In this document: in pieces, positions 16,930-24,705 of the stretch
Layout of the letters: each line of letters opens with the position of its first letter
How positions within the stretch are numbered: the stretch's first letter is position 1
Assembly (NCBI GenBank): GCA_943370025.1
Contig: CALRPI020000011.1
Span: 24,766 to 88,765 of the forward strand
Direction of reading: 5' to 3'
DNA: 64,000 nucleotides
Origin: JAAUUE01 sp943370025
GTDB taxonomy: Bacteria; Cyanobacteriota; Cyanobacteriia; Cyanobacteriales; JAAUUE01
Program-made: the position numbers and the translations under genes
Notes under the pieces: model-generated
Databases searched by the model: none
What the model was told of the DNA's origin: nothing
Seen by the model: only the letters and a program-made list of their open reading frames with translations

Positions 16930-17571
16930 ATGAATAATTTCCTTAGTCCCAATCCCCAAGAAAAGCACCCCATGCCGGGCTTTCCTCAGGTTTGCTACAT
17001 CAAAAATACTGTGCATAATCCCCAGATTGAGATTGGCGATTATACCTACTACGACGATCCAGAGGATTCAGAAAACTTTGAGAGAAATGTCTTGTATCTC
17101 TATCCGTTCATTGAGGATAGGCTAATTATTGGGAAGTTCTGCGCGATCGCTACCGGAGTCAAGTTCATCATGAACGGGGCAAATCATAAAATTTCTGGCT
17201 TTTCTACCTACCCCTTTCAAATTTTTGGTAATGGCTGGGAGCGAGTCACCCCCAAAAACGAAGAATTTCCCCAGAAAGGTGACACCATAGTGGGGCATGA
17301 TGTTTGGCTGGGCTACCAATCGATGGTGATGCCGGGAGTGCATATTGGACATGGAGCAATCGTTGCCACCCAATCTCTCGTAGTCAGAGATGTGGAACCC
17401 TATACGATCGTCGGCGGCAACCCCGCCCGTCAACTGAAGCAGAGATTTGATCAAGAGACTATTGAAGAACTTTTGGCTATTGCTTGGTGGGATTGGGATA
17501 TTGCAAAAATATCGAGGAATCTAGAAGCGATCGTCGCAGCAGATATTAACGCCCTTAAGGCATCTAATTAA
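16930..17571 (+). CDS. Vat/CatB-type O-acetyltransferase (left-handed beta-helix)
   Basis: The 213-residue protein has hexapeptide repeats (IGDYTYY, LIIGKFCAIATGV, VWLGYQSMVMPGVHIGHGA, AIVATQSLVVRDVEPY) and the active-site His in MNGANHKISGF. TIVGGNPARQLKQRF is the conserved end of the helix. These enzymes transfer acetyl from acetyl-CoA to hydroxyl groups, for example streptogramin A or chloramphenicol, though most chromosomal members have unknown substrates. It is monocistronic. Confidence 0.88.
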   Translation: MNNFLSPNPQEKHPMPGFPQVCYIKNTVHNPQIEIGDYTYYDDPEDSENFERNVLYLYPFIEDRLIIGKFCAIATGVKFIMNGANHKISGFSTYPFQIFGNGWERVTPKNEEFPQKGDTIVGHDVWLGYQSMVMPGVHIGHGAIVATQSLVVRDVEPYTIVGGNPARQLKQRFDQETIEELLAIAWWDWDIAKISRNLEAIVAADINALKASN

Positions 17572-17612
17572 CGAGAGTCTCCAATCCCGAACTGACGTTA
17601 TTTGCAGCCAAG

Positions 17613-18002
17613 CTACCTATCGGGCAACTCAGGCAAATTATTAAAAATAGCCAAAACCAAACCTCCTGTTTTTTGATCTAAATTCTGCCAATCTATTTCC
17701 CCTTGGGCATCGATTAAACTTTTATCAATTTCCACCACTTGCTCTCCATCCGTTGCCCGATAGTTATGAAAACAAATTTCATAACACAGACCCCACAGAT
17801 CCACTTCCACCTGATAGCTTTCATGTTTCAAACAGAGCAGATATTGAGGAGTTGGTTCAGTCACTTCTTGGTAGGACTCTTTCCAGACAGAAGATTCTAG
17901 ATTTTGTCTAATGTGGTCAACGATGCGAATAAATGCTGGTTGCATCAGCAATTCTGCCTGTTGCCAATTTTCTAAGTCCTTGATTTTGGGTAGATTAGCC
18001 AT
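17613..18002 (-). CDS. Conserved hypothetical protein
   Basis: The 129-residue soluble protein (MANLPKIKDLENWQQAELLM...) has YLLCLKHESYQVEVDLWGLCYEICF as its most distinctive segment. I cannot assign a function. Its start overlaps the stop of the peroxiredoxin gene by 8 nt (ATGGCTAA), so the two are co-translated and possibly functionally linked. Confidence 0.7.
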   Translation of the reverse strand: MANLPKIKDLENWQQAELLMQPAFIRIVDHIRQNLESSVWKESYQEVTEPTPQYLLCLKHESYQVEVDLWGLCYEICFHNYRATDGEQVVEIDKSLIDAQGEIDWQNLDQKTGGLVLAIFNNLPELPDR

Positions 18003-18555
18003 GATCGATCGCCTGTAATTCTGTGAGCCGAGCGAGAACTTCTTGACTATGAACGGTCGGATTTACTCCCAAAAAGACTTCTCTTAAGATTCCCTCTGGA
18101 TCAATGATGAAAGTATGGCGGAGGGAGGCAATGCCCAACCAAGAACCGTAGGCTTTGCTCACAGTTCCGTTCTCATCCGCTAGCAAAGGAAATTTCAAAC
18201 CTTCGGAATCGCAAAATTTAGCGTGGGAATCAACAGAATCAGCACTCACGCCAATAATCTGGGCATTTTGGGCTAGATATTTGGGTAAATCTTGCTGAAA
18301 CCTACGAGCTTCTAGGGTGCAACCAGAGGTAAAATCCTTGGGGTAGAAGTAGAGGATCAGCCATTTGCCTCGGTAGTCCGTAAGAGTAACTTTGCCTTCT
18401 CCGGTATTGGTAGGCAAAGTGAAATCAGGTGCAGGTTGGTCTATTTCTGGCTGTTTGCCCCCTAGGGCTTGGGCAACTTTGGCAAGGCTAAACCAACCGA
18501 AGATGGTGGAGCTGAAGCCAAGGATTATCTGGATAAAATTGCGGCGTGAGGACAT
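17995..18555 (-). CDS. Peroxiredoxin, PrxQ/BCP family, with N-terminal export or anchor signal
   Basis: The 186-residue protein begins MSSRRNFIQIILGFSSTIF, a twin-arginine-like or hydrophobic signal pointing to the periplasm or thylakoid lumen. The AhpC/TSA domain contains PAPDFTLPTNTGEG, WLILYFYPKDFTSGC (peroxidatic Cys79, with Thr76) and HTFIIDPEGILR. The residue five positions after Cys79, often the resolving Cys in PrxQ, is not Cys; the next Cys is about position 115. The role is thioredoxin-dependent peroxide reduction. It is in an operon with the genes at 18559 and 17613. Confidence 0.88.
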   Translation of the reverse strand: MSSRRNFIQIILGFSSTIFGWFSLAKVAQALGGKQPEIDQPAPDFTLPTNTGEGKVTLTDYRGKWLILYFYPKDFTSGCTLEARRFQQDLPKYLAQNAQIIGVSADSVDSHAKFCDSEGLKFPLLADENGTVSKAYGSWLGIASLRHTFIIDPEGILREVFLGVNPTVHSQEVLARLTELQAIDHG

Positions 18556-18558
18556 AGA

Positions 18559-19206
18559 TTAACGAGTGATAATAATTTTGCCATTACTAACTTTAATATC
18601 TTTGATGGTTTTTAACCACTTTTGAAACTCCGGTTCCTTCAGCGCTTCTTCTGCTAAGTTCTGCTTTTTTATACTATCCATAATTGTATTTTGGACAAAA
18701 CTGGGCATATCTGGATTGTCTAGGACTACTTTGGTAGGTGTGATGACCAGCTTTTGATCTTGGAAGCTAATTTTCATGGCGATCGTGCCATTGAGGAACC
18801 TCCCTTCCAAACCCGGAATGGAGCCTAGGGGTAGGGTTCCTTTCATGGAAACCTGATCTCCCGGAATATCAAAGTAAACCTTGCCAGCAAAATCTGGTTC
18901 TAGGGCAATCAGGGTATTTAAGTCTTGGGCAGAGAGAATTAATTCGCCGGGTTTATCCTCGTTGATGGCGGTTTGAAAGGAAGAAATGCGATCGCCCAAG
19001 TCTTTGAGGTTGTTTTGGTCGGGACTGGCAACGGGTAGTTCTGTGGGTGTGGGCGAAGTAATATTTTTGCTGATGGTGTAGGTTTGATAGACAAAGAAAA
19101 CCACAATCCCCGCAGCGAGGGAAAACAAAGCTGCAAAAATCACCCCAAACCACAGCCAAAATCTGCGGGAAGGGGGTGGAGAATCACGTTGCTGTGGATC
19201 ATGCAT
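18559..19206 (-). CDS. Membrane-anchored conserved hypothetical protein
   Basis: This 215-residue protein has one transmembrane segment (about residues 16-40, FWLWFGVIFAALFSLAAGIV) followed by a Pro/Thr-rich linker and a soluble, probably extracytoplasmic domain (LSAQDLNTLIALEP, GKVYFDIPGDQVSMKG, ISFQDQKLVITPTKV). I do not recognise a named family. It ends 3 bp before the peroxiredoxin gene and begins 19 bp after hrcA, suggesting an operon hrcA-18559-prx-17613. Confidence 0.7.
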   Translation of the reverse strand: MHDPQQRDSPPPSRRFWLWFGVIFAALFSLAAGIVVFFVYQTYTISKNITSPTPTELPVASPDQNNLKDLGDRISSFQTAINEDKPGELILSAQDLNTLIALEPDFAGKVYFDIPGDQVSMKGTLPLGSIPGLEGRFLNGTIAMKISFQDQKLVITPTKVVLDNPDMPSFVQNTIMDSIKKQNLAEEALKEPEFQKWLKTIKDIKVSNGKIIITR

Positions 19207-19225
19207 ATTTTTAGGTGATTTGTAA

Positions 19226-20326
19226 TTAGCTTAAGGATTCTGAGAGGTAGTCAGCAGTTGCCTCTACTAGGGCGATCGCTTTTTCGTAGAGCATTCGTGT
19301 GGGACCTAAAACTCCCACACTGCCTACATTTCGATTGCCCTGTTGGTAGGGAGCTGCAATCAGGGTACAGGCACGCATAGGCTCTAGGGGGTTTTCTGTC
19401 CCAATTACTACCTTGACTCGTCTCTGTCTAATGGGGTTGGAGACAGGGTTATTAGGAGCATCAAAGATCACCTGCCACACTTGATCCTGTTCTTGTTCTA
19501 ATAGATGCAATAACATCTGGACTTGTTGCAATTCGGAAAATTCTGGCAGGCGGAGGGCATCAGCCACCCCATGAATCATAATCGGGGCTGCACCTGTGGG
19601 TTGGCTGCGGCGTTGCAGTTCGGTGAGGATATTTTGCAAAACATCGGCATACTTGGCAAACTCTCGATCGAGTTCCTGCCAATCAAGGGTGGCTAATTCC
19701 CCTAAGCTCTGTCCCCGGAGTTGTTCCAAGAGGAAATTGGAGAGGATCTGCAACTCGCGATCGACCAATTCGGCATCGGGCAACTCATCCCCCATGGGTA
19801 AATCCATCAGAATAGATTGAGTCAGGTAGTTATCGGTAACCACGATCAGCATCACCTTGGAAGGGTCTATTTGCACCAGTTGCAGGTGGCGCAGCCGATT
19901 ATGGAGGGTTTGGGGCAAGGTGATCAGCGTAATATAGCCACTCAGGGTTGCCAAAATTTGGGCTGCCCCCCGGATCACTTCTTCAAAGTGGCGTTTGTCT
20001 CCGAGGGCATTGATTCCCGCTGGATGTAGTTGTTCTCGAAACGAAAACTCCATTTGTTTGCTGATATCTTCTGGTGGATACAGCAGTTGATCTACATAGA
20101 TGCGATAGCCGGAATCAGAGGGGACTCGCCCAGCGGAGGTGTGGGGTTGATACAGTAAGCCAGCTTTTTCTAACATCCCCAAGCAAGCCCGAATCGTCGC
20201 CGGACTGATGTTTAAGTTATAGTCAGCCGCTAAAACTTTGGAGCCAACGGGTTCCGCCGTGGCAATGTAGTGCCGGACTGTGCAGGCTAGGATGTGTTGT
20301 TGTCGATCGCTTAAACTTACTTGCAT
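19226..20326 (-). CDS. hrcA: Heat-inducible transcription repressor HrcA
   Basis: The 366-residue protein starts MQVSLSDRQQHILACTVRHY and has the winged-helix segment AEPVGSKVLAADYNLNISPA followed by TIRACLGMLEKAGLLYQPHT and SAGRVPSDSGYR, the classic HrcA N-terminus. The C-terminus has NVGSVGVLGPTRMLYEKAI. HrcA binds CIRCE elements and represses groESL and related chaperone genes. No CIRCE site (TTAGCACTC-N9-GAGTGCTAA) was noticed in this window, so its targets lie elsewhere. Confidence 0.95.
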   Translation of the reverse strand: MQVSLSDRQQHILACTVRHYIATAEPVGSKVLAADYNLNISPATIRACLGMLEKAGLLYQPHTSAGRVPSDSGYRIYVDQLLYPPEDISKQMEFSFREQLHPAGINALGDKRHFEEVIRGAAQILATLSGYITLITLPQTLHNRLRHLQLVQIDPSKVMLIVVTDNYLTQSILMDLPMGDELPDAELVDRELQILSNFLLEQLRGQSLGELATLDWQELDREFAKYADVLQNILTELQRRSQPTGAAPIMIHGVADALRLPEFSELQQVQMLLHLLEQEQDQVWQVIFDAPNNPVSNPIRQRRVKVVIGTENPLEPMRACTLIAAPYQQGNRNVGSVGVLGPTRMLYEKAIALVEATADYLSESLS

Positions 20327-20375
20327 GGCAAAACTATGAATATCAATTACCTAAATCCAATCCCAGTCCTCTAAT

Positions 20376-20440
20376 ACTATAGCAATCCTCATTGATTGTT
20401 GAATTTTAGAGGGTTGAGAATGGCTCTCCCTAAGGGTGAC
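20376..20440. repeat. Half of a TATAGC-family element
   Basis: CTATAGCAATCCTCATTGAT, then TTTTAGAGGGTTGAGAATGG and CTCTCCCTAAGGG match the left half of the element at 26364-26455. The right arm and right end are missing. Confidence 0.55.
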
Positions 20441-20487
20441 AAATCGATTCCATCATGGTTGAATTGTTTCGGTGAGAAGGGGATTTT

Positions 20488-20795
20488 GGTGGAGATGGGT
20501 CGATGTGAAGAGGAAAAATCGGGAATCTGGCGGGGATTTTGGGTTTGATGAGAAGATTTGGGTTAACGTGAATTCGATGAAAATCCCTAAAACCTTAGTG
20601 GTTTCGTTCTCACGTTGTGCAGGATTTCCTCAGGCTGGTTGAGCGAAGTCGAAACCAGCCCCCTAGAGCCGGACTTCGACTTCGCTCAGTCCTCATCTTG
20701 TCCAAGTTGAATTCGATCATCAGGCTTTAAAAAAACATCGAACTCTCGTTGGATTAGATTCCCGACTTTTGAGAGCGCTGGCATCTTTTTGAATT
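20488..20795 (+). pseudogene. Duplicated TPR-gene 3' end and flank
   Basis: The sequence GGTGGAGATGGGTCGATGTG, then AAGAGGAAAAATCGGGAATC, corresponds to the last codons and downstream flank of the TPR gene (minus strand, 6405-6530). The match resumes after a 188-bp insertion with TTAGATTCCCGACTTTTGAG and AGCGCTGGCATC. Only the 3' end is present, so the gene itself has been lost here. Confidence 0.7.
20566..20753. mobile_element. 188-bp element with terminal inverted repeats and a TTA target duplication
   Basis: The ends are AACGTGAATTCGATG and, inverted, CATCGAACTCTCGTT. TTA flanks both sides (20563-20565 and 20754-20756). The paralogous locus at 6405-6530 has the uninterrupted sequence GGTTAGATTCCC, so this is a true insertion. 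The centre holds GGCTGGTTGAGCGAAGTCGA-type hairpins. Related ends (CATCGAACTCACGTT) occur at 37938 and 38262. Confidence 0.75.
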
Positions 20796-20825
20796 TGGTA
20801 TAAACTTCGATCTTGATTTCACGCC

Positions 20826-20871
20826 CTATTTGGGGATGTATTGGGCGGCGAAGCGATCGCGGAGGAGGGCA
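20826..20871 (-). pseudogene. Decayed NACHT-gene C-terminal fragment, copy 2
   Basis: Read on the minus strand it gives HALLRDRFAAQYIPK then TAG, matching the end of the NACHT domain protein (VHAFLRDHCIAQYTP). Nothing upstream remains recognisable. Confidence 0.6.
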
Positions 20872-20916
20872 TGATGAGCGATCGCATTCCTTCACTTCAA
20901 ATTAACGGGGGTGCGA

Positions 20917-21297
20917 TCATTGCCAATTAAGTATAGTTAAACTCGTTACCCTCGCAAATTCTCTATCTGCCGTCACCAAATTTGCTGAATTTTGGATTGC
21001 TATTGCTGCAATAACTGCATCTGGTAATTTCAAACGATGTCCTTGGCGAATTTCAATAATTTTCTCAATCAAAACAGCATCAATTGAAACTAAATCTAGA
21101 ACCTCAACCCGTTGCAGAAACTGGTCAAAAATCTTACGATCATCTTGAGTAAGTCCGGGAAATACTAGAAACTCAATTTTGCTAATGACTGAAATTCCTA
21201 ACCAATCAGCATTTTTAAGTAAGGCCGTAAGTTGAATATTTCCTTGAAGTAGAGCTACGATCGCATTCGTATCTAATACATAACGATTACCACTCAT
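20917..21297 (-). CDS. PIN-domain toxin (VapC-like ribonuclease)
   Basis: The 126-residue protein has the PIN acidic set: YVLDTNAIVALLQ (first Asp), KIEFLVFPGL, KLPDAVIAAIAIQ (Asp in LPDA) and LVTADREFARV (Asp in TAD). PIN toxins cleave tRNA, rRNA or mRNA and are neutralised by the cognate antitoxin. The start overlaps the antitoxin gene by 11 nt, confirming a toxin-antitoxin pair. Confidence 0.88.
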   Translation of the reverse strand: MSGNRYVLDTNAIVALLQGNIQLTALLKNADWLGISVISKIEFLVFPGLTQDDRKIFDQFLQRVEVLDLVSIDAVLIEKIIEIRQGHRLKLPDAVIAAIAIQNSANLVTADREFARVTSLTILNWQ

Positions 21298-21541
21298 CTC
21301 GCAAATTCCTCTGGATTGTTACTGCATCTCCCTGCCAATTTAATCGACCTACTAAATCGGAGAAATCATAATTGGGCTTCTGCTTCTCATCTGATGAGCT
21401 TGGATTCAAATCTATTAAAACTTCACGTTCTTTTAGCAAAATTAACGCTGCTCCTATCACTTCTGAAGCTGATGAGTATCTACCGTTTTTGACTGTTGAC
21501 TGAACAAATTGTTCTAATTCAGGAGTTAAGGATATATTCAT
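21287..21541 (-). CDS. Antitoxin of the PIN toxin pair (ribbon-helix-helix type)
   Basis: The 84-residue protein starts MNISLTPELEQFVQSTVKNG and continues RYSSASEVIGAALILLKERE, a ParD/CC2985-type ribbon-helix-helix DNA-binding domain. The C-terminal half (YDFSDLVGRLNWQGD) would bind the toxin. Antitoxins of this kind repress their own promoter, which should lie in 21542-21600. Confidence 0.85.
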   Translation of the reverse strand: MNISLTPELEQFVQSTVKNGRYSSASEVIGAALILLKEREVLIDLNPSSSDEKQKPNYDFSDLVGRLNWQGDAVTIQRNLRDEW

Positions 21542-21601
21542 GATTTTGAGTTGCTAATTAGAATCAAATAATCTTTCTTAAGAATAACAAAATTTCATGT
21601 T

Positions 21602-21709
21602 CTATTTGGGGGTGTATTGGGCGGCGAAGTGATCGCGGAGGAGGGCATGGACAAAGCGATAGCCACCACCGACACGCTAGAGAAAACCGAAGTCAGTTGC
21701 CCAACAATA
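21602..21709 (-). pseudogene. Decayed NACHT-gene C-terminal fragment, copy 1
   Basis: The minus strand reads YCWATDFGFL, stop, RVGGGYRFVHALLRDHFAAQ and YTPK before TAG at 21604. It corresponds to YCTERGFLQRVGGGYRFVHA in the intact gene immediately upstream, with the glutamine codon turned into a stop. It directly follows the stop of the intact copy, so it is a tandem relic. Confidence 0.75.
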
Positions 21710-21711
21710 AA

Positions 21712-23949
21712 TCACTTGATTGTTTTTTTCTTCCTTTGCCAATAGTTTTGATTAGTTGGGGTTTTATCCCTTTGCCAATAGTTTCGATTAGTTTGGGTTT
21801 TCTTCCTTTGCCAATAGTTTCGCTTCTCGACTATCGCTCGATTCAGTTGGTGTGGGGTGTATTGGGCGATGCAATGATCTCGAAGAAAGGCATGGACAAA
21901 GCGATAGCCACCACCCACACGCTGAAGAAAACCACGCTCTGTGCAGTAGCGGAGGAATTTGCTGTAGTTTAAGGGGCTATAGCCGAAGAGCCAGAGGGTG
22001 AGGCGGAGGGAGTAATGGGCGATCGCGCTAGTCAAGCCTCCATTAATAGCACCTAACAAAAAGCCAAAAGCTGCCCCTTGAGACAGAATTACGTTTAAGG
22101 TTAAGGGTTTATCGAAATAGTGCAGAGCGATGGGAATTGTCATACCGAAGGGAATAAACATTAAACCAAAAATTACTGAGTTAAAAATTGATTGATGAAT
22201 ACCCTGATTATCTTTAGTTTTGGTATCAATCTCCACACCAGTAAACGATTTAACCAGCCCTCCAACCAGCCCGAAAACCAGCCCGAAAACCAGCCCGGAA
22301 ACCAGCCCGACAACCAGCCCTCCAACCAGCCCTCCAACCAGCCCGGAAACCAAGTCATTATAAAAATTTCTTGGCGCTTCGCGCCAAGAAATTTTTATGG
22401 TTTCAACAGTTGCAATACTACCAGTCCCTCCAACCAGCCCGGAAACCAGCCCGACAACCAGCCCTCCAACCAGCCCTCCAACCAGCCCGGAAACCAGCCC
22501 TCCAACCAGCCCGAAAACCAGCCCGACAACCAGCCCGACAACCAGCCCGTAAACAAATTTTTGCCAGCGTTTTGCTAGAAACCTTGGCTGTAATTTCTCA
22601 ATAAAAAACTCCGTTTGATTTTCCTCAATTAACCGCCATGCCAACCAACCCAGCCAAGCCTTGGTTTTCTCATCATCCTTGTAGGGCTTCTGACCATGCT
22701 TAGTTGCGGGTAAATTCTTTCCTCCCACATAGCGCCGCTTTAACCGCTCTGCAATATACGCTTCAAACAAAACCCGCCGCCACTCTTCAGCGCTTTCTTC
22801 CTTTTGCCACATCTCCCCCGGCAACCCACCACTCGCCAACACCAAAATCGTTAACAATAACGGCGATCGGGCTAATCCCTCCATACTGTCCATAAATCTA
22901 TTCAAAACAAGATGATAACTCTCTTGCTCCACTTTCTCCATTAGATTTAAATGACTACAAATTGACTCATAAAATTCTGCTGATTTCTCTTTTTCTTCTG
23001 CATCAATGTACTTAAGCCATAGCTCACTCAACAATTCAAATCCTGCTTCTCTTAACTTTTCTCTCAATAGTTGAGGAAATAGATATCTTCCCTTCCAACC
23101 CATTACATCAATGTCCTGCTGCACCGCCTCCCACAGCCACTCACACCCCGCCCCCCGCAGAAACTTCTCGATCTGCCCATCCGTCAATGGCTGTAAAATC
23201 ACCGCCCCGTTCAATCCCAGATTAGCCTCATAGTTCTGATACTCCTCCCGCCGCGAACACACCACCAACGGCACACCACTCCAAGCTGGCAAAAACTCAT
23301 TCAACGCCCCCACACAAGTCTCCTGCCGCTCCGACATCAACTCATCTAGCCCATCCAACAACGGCAGTATCCGCCCCTCCTCGATCCACTTCTTGGCAAT
23401 ATCCTGCCGCACCCCATACTTCAGCTTCAGATCCGCCACCATCCAACTGGGAATATCCTTAAACTCCGGCTTCCACGCCGACAGGTTCAATAACACCGGA
23501 ACTGGTCGTGAAGCATTCTTGTCTGCCCGTTGCACCAACTCCTCCGCTAGTTGCAACAACATCATCGTCTTCCCCGATCCCGGCGCTCCCAAAATCAACA
23601 ACCGCCCCCCAATGCCGGGTCTGTCGAAAATATCAACAATATTCGTCCCCTCCGGGCAGCGCTGACTCGGCTGATTCCCCAACTTCACATCCACCGCCCA
23701 AGGCTGAATCACTTGGCTGGGGTCTTCTTCCTTGTTCAGTTCAATGTAAACCCGATTGTGCAGAGATTGTGCCAACCGTCCCGCCACCTCATTTTTCACT
23801 GCTGCCAGTAGTTTCGCCTCACTCGAATCTCTTAATTTAGCTGGTGTCTGCTGATAGTTGTTATGAATATCACCCTTAGCATACTGTCCATGATTATTAA
23901 CTTCCTCGTAATCACCGCCATCAGTATTGATATCACGTCGATCGATCAT
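21712..23949 (-). CDS. NACHT-domain NTPase with glycine-zipper membrane region
   Basis: This protein has 745 residues. The N-terminus has a short Gly/Asn motif (INTDGGDYEEVNNHGQYAKG) shared with the small protein at 25384. The NACHT domain has Walker A GAPGSGKT (about residue 121-128), Walker B RILPLLDGLDEL and VVCSRREEY. Residues about 455-640 carry repeated GLVx tetrads in two blocks (GLVVGLVVGLVFGLVGG), separated by TIKISWREAPRNFYN, then further membrane helices. The end is GFLQRVGGGYRFVHA and three NYWQRKKT-type repeats. NACHT/STAND NTPases of this build act as immune-like sensors; the glycine-zipper suggests a membrane pore or anchor. It is flanked by relics of the same gene. Confidence 0.85.
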   Translation of the reverse strand: MIDRRDINTDGGDYEEVNNHGQYAKGDIHNNYQQTPAKLRDSSEAKLLAAVKNEVAGRLAQSLHNRVYIELNKEEDPSQVIQPWAVDVKLGNQPSQRCPEGTNIVDIFDRPGIGGRLLILGAPGSGKTMMLLQLAEELVQRADKNASRPVPVLLNLSAWKPEFKDIPSWMVADLKLKYGVRQDIAKKWIEEGRILPLLDGLDELMSERQETCVGALNEFLPAWSGVPLVVCSRREEYQNYEANLGLNGAVILQPLTDGQIEKFLRGAGCEWLWEAVQQDIDVMGWKGRYLFPQLLREKLREAGFELLSELWLKYIDAEEKEKSAEFYESICSHLNLMEKVEQESYHLVLNRFMDSMEGLARSPLLLTILVLASGGLPGEMWQKEESAEEWRRVLFEAYIAERLKRRYVGGKNLPATKHGQKPYKDDEKTKAWLGWLAWRLIEENQTEFFIEKLQPRFLAKRWQKFVYGLVVGLVVGLVFGLVGGLVSGLVGGLVGGLVVGLVSGLVGGTGSIATVETIKISWREAPRNFYNDLVSGLVGGLVGGLVVGLVSGLVFGLVFGLVGGLVKSFTGVEIDTKTKDNQGIHQSIFNSVIFGLMFIPFGMTIPIALHYFDKPLTLNVILSQGAAFGFLLGAINGGLTSAIAHYSLRLTLWLFGYSPLNYSKFLRYCTERGFLQRVGGGYRFVHAFLRDHCIAQYTPHQLNRAIVEKRNYWQRKKTQTNRNYWQRDKTPTNQNYWQRKKKTIK
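22255..22556 (-). repeat. 12-bp tandem repeats coding the glycine-zipper
   Basis: Two blocks (about 22255-22350 and 22430-22556) consist of 12-bp units such as CCCTCCAACCAG and CCCGAAAACCAG on the plus strand, coding Gly-Leu-Val-x on the minus strand. Unit changes preserve the reading frame. Confidence 0.9.
22360..22398. repeat. Perfect palindrome inside the NACHT gene
   Basis: ATAAAAATTTCTTGGCGC pairs perfectly over 18 bp with GCGCCAAGAAATTTTTAT around a TTC loop. It lies between the two repeat blocks and codes part of IKISWREAPRNFYN in frame. Confidence 0.9.
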
Positions 23950-24081
23950 GGCTACTCACAAACTAGGTTTAGTGCTTCACTGGAGTCAATCCTCAAAATT
24001 AATTAAATTATAGAACCTCCACCCCCTACTCAGGCTTTTACTTTATGCTATTAAACATCAGCCTCCTCTGTGCCTAAATCT

Positions 24082-24645
24082 ATGACAGCCTCCCTCGCTC
24101 AAACTTTGACGATCGAACAATTTCTTCAGCTTCCCCACCTAGAGGAATCTCCCCCTTGGGAATACATAGATGGAGTGATCAGCCAAAAAACCATGCCCAA
24201 AACTCGCCACTCCATCTTGCAAAAACGATTATTGACAGCGATCGATCGCCATAGCCAAACCCACACAGCCTTACCAGAACTTCGGTATACTTTTGGTGGC
24301 AAATCGATCGTTCCAGATATTGCCGTGATTGCTTGGAGCCGGATTCCAGTCACAGAAAACGGAGAACCAGCGGATGATTTTTTAGAGGCTCCTGATTGGG
24401 CAATTGAAATTCTTTCTCCAAATCAAAAGGCAAATCGAGTGATTGAAAATCTCTTGTATTGCCTAGGGCATGGCAGTCAGTTGGGTTGGATGATTGACCC
24501 CGATGATTATTCGATCTTGGTATTTGCTCCCCAACAGGAACCCCGTGTATGTAGAGATAATTTGCTCCTGCAAGTATTACCGGGAATTGATCTGGAAATA
24601 ACATCTCAAGAAGTTTTTGGATGGCTACAGATCAGCAAACCTTGA
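24082..24645 (+). CDS. Uma2 family (DUF820) nuclease-like protein
   Basis: The protein has 187 residues from ATG 24082 (a GTG at 24070 is an alternative). It shows the PD-(D/E)XK-like Uma2 pattern: EESPPWEYIDGVISQKTMPK, TFGGKSIVPDIAVIAWSRIP and PDWAIEILSPNQKANRV. This family is greatly expanded in cyanobacteria and its biological role is unknown. It lies in the accessory island between the NACHT gene and a PIN toxin pair, and is divergent from the NACHT gene (132 bp between starts). Confidence 0.88.
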   Translation: MTASLAQTLTIEQFLQLPHLEESPPWEYIDGVISQKTMPKTRHSILQKRLLTAIDRHSQTHTALPELRYTFGGKSIVPDIAVIAWSRIPVTENGEPADDFLEAPDWAIEILSPNQKANRVIENLLYCLGHGSQLGWMIDPDDYSILVFAPQQEPRVCRDNLLLQVLPGIDLEITSQEVFGWLQISKP

Positions 24646-24705
24646 GATTTCAAAAATGATATTTAAAGCCTGATGCGATCGATCATGGCTGACCATAAGC
24701 TAGGG

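Noticed and set aside
20327..20480. CIRCE operator upstream of hrcA
   Set aside because: No TTAGCACTC / GAGTGCTAA inverted repeat was found here or elsewhere in the window.
20686..20895. Minus-strand frame of 69 codons
   Set aside because: It crosses a mobile element, the TPR-end copy and a NACHT relic, so it is a chance frame over decayed sequence.
22255..22556. Possible CRISPR array
   Set aside because: Units are 12 bp, without spacers, and are translated in frame as Gly-Leu-Val-x.
22192..22578. Plus-strand open frame rich in Gln-Pro-Ser-Asn
   Set aside because: It is the antisense of the 12-bp zipper repeats in the NACHT gene; its composition follows from the repeat and there is no ribosome-binding site.
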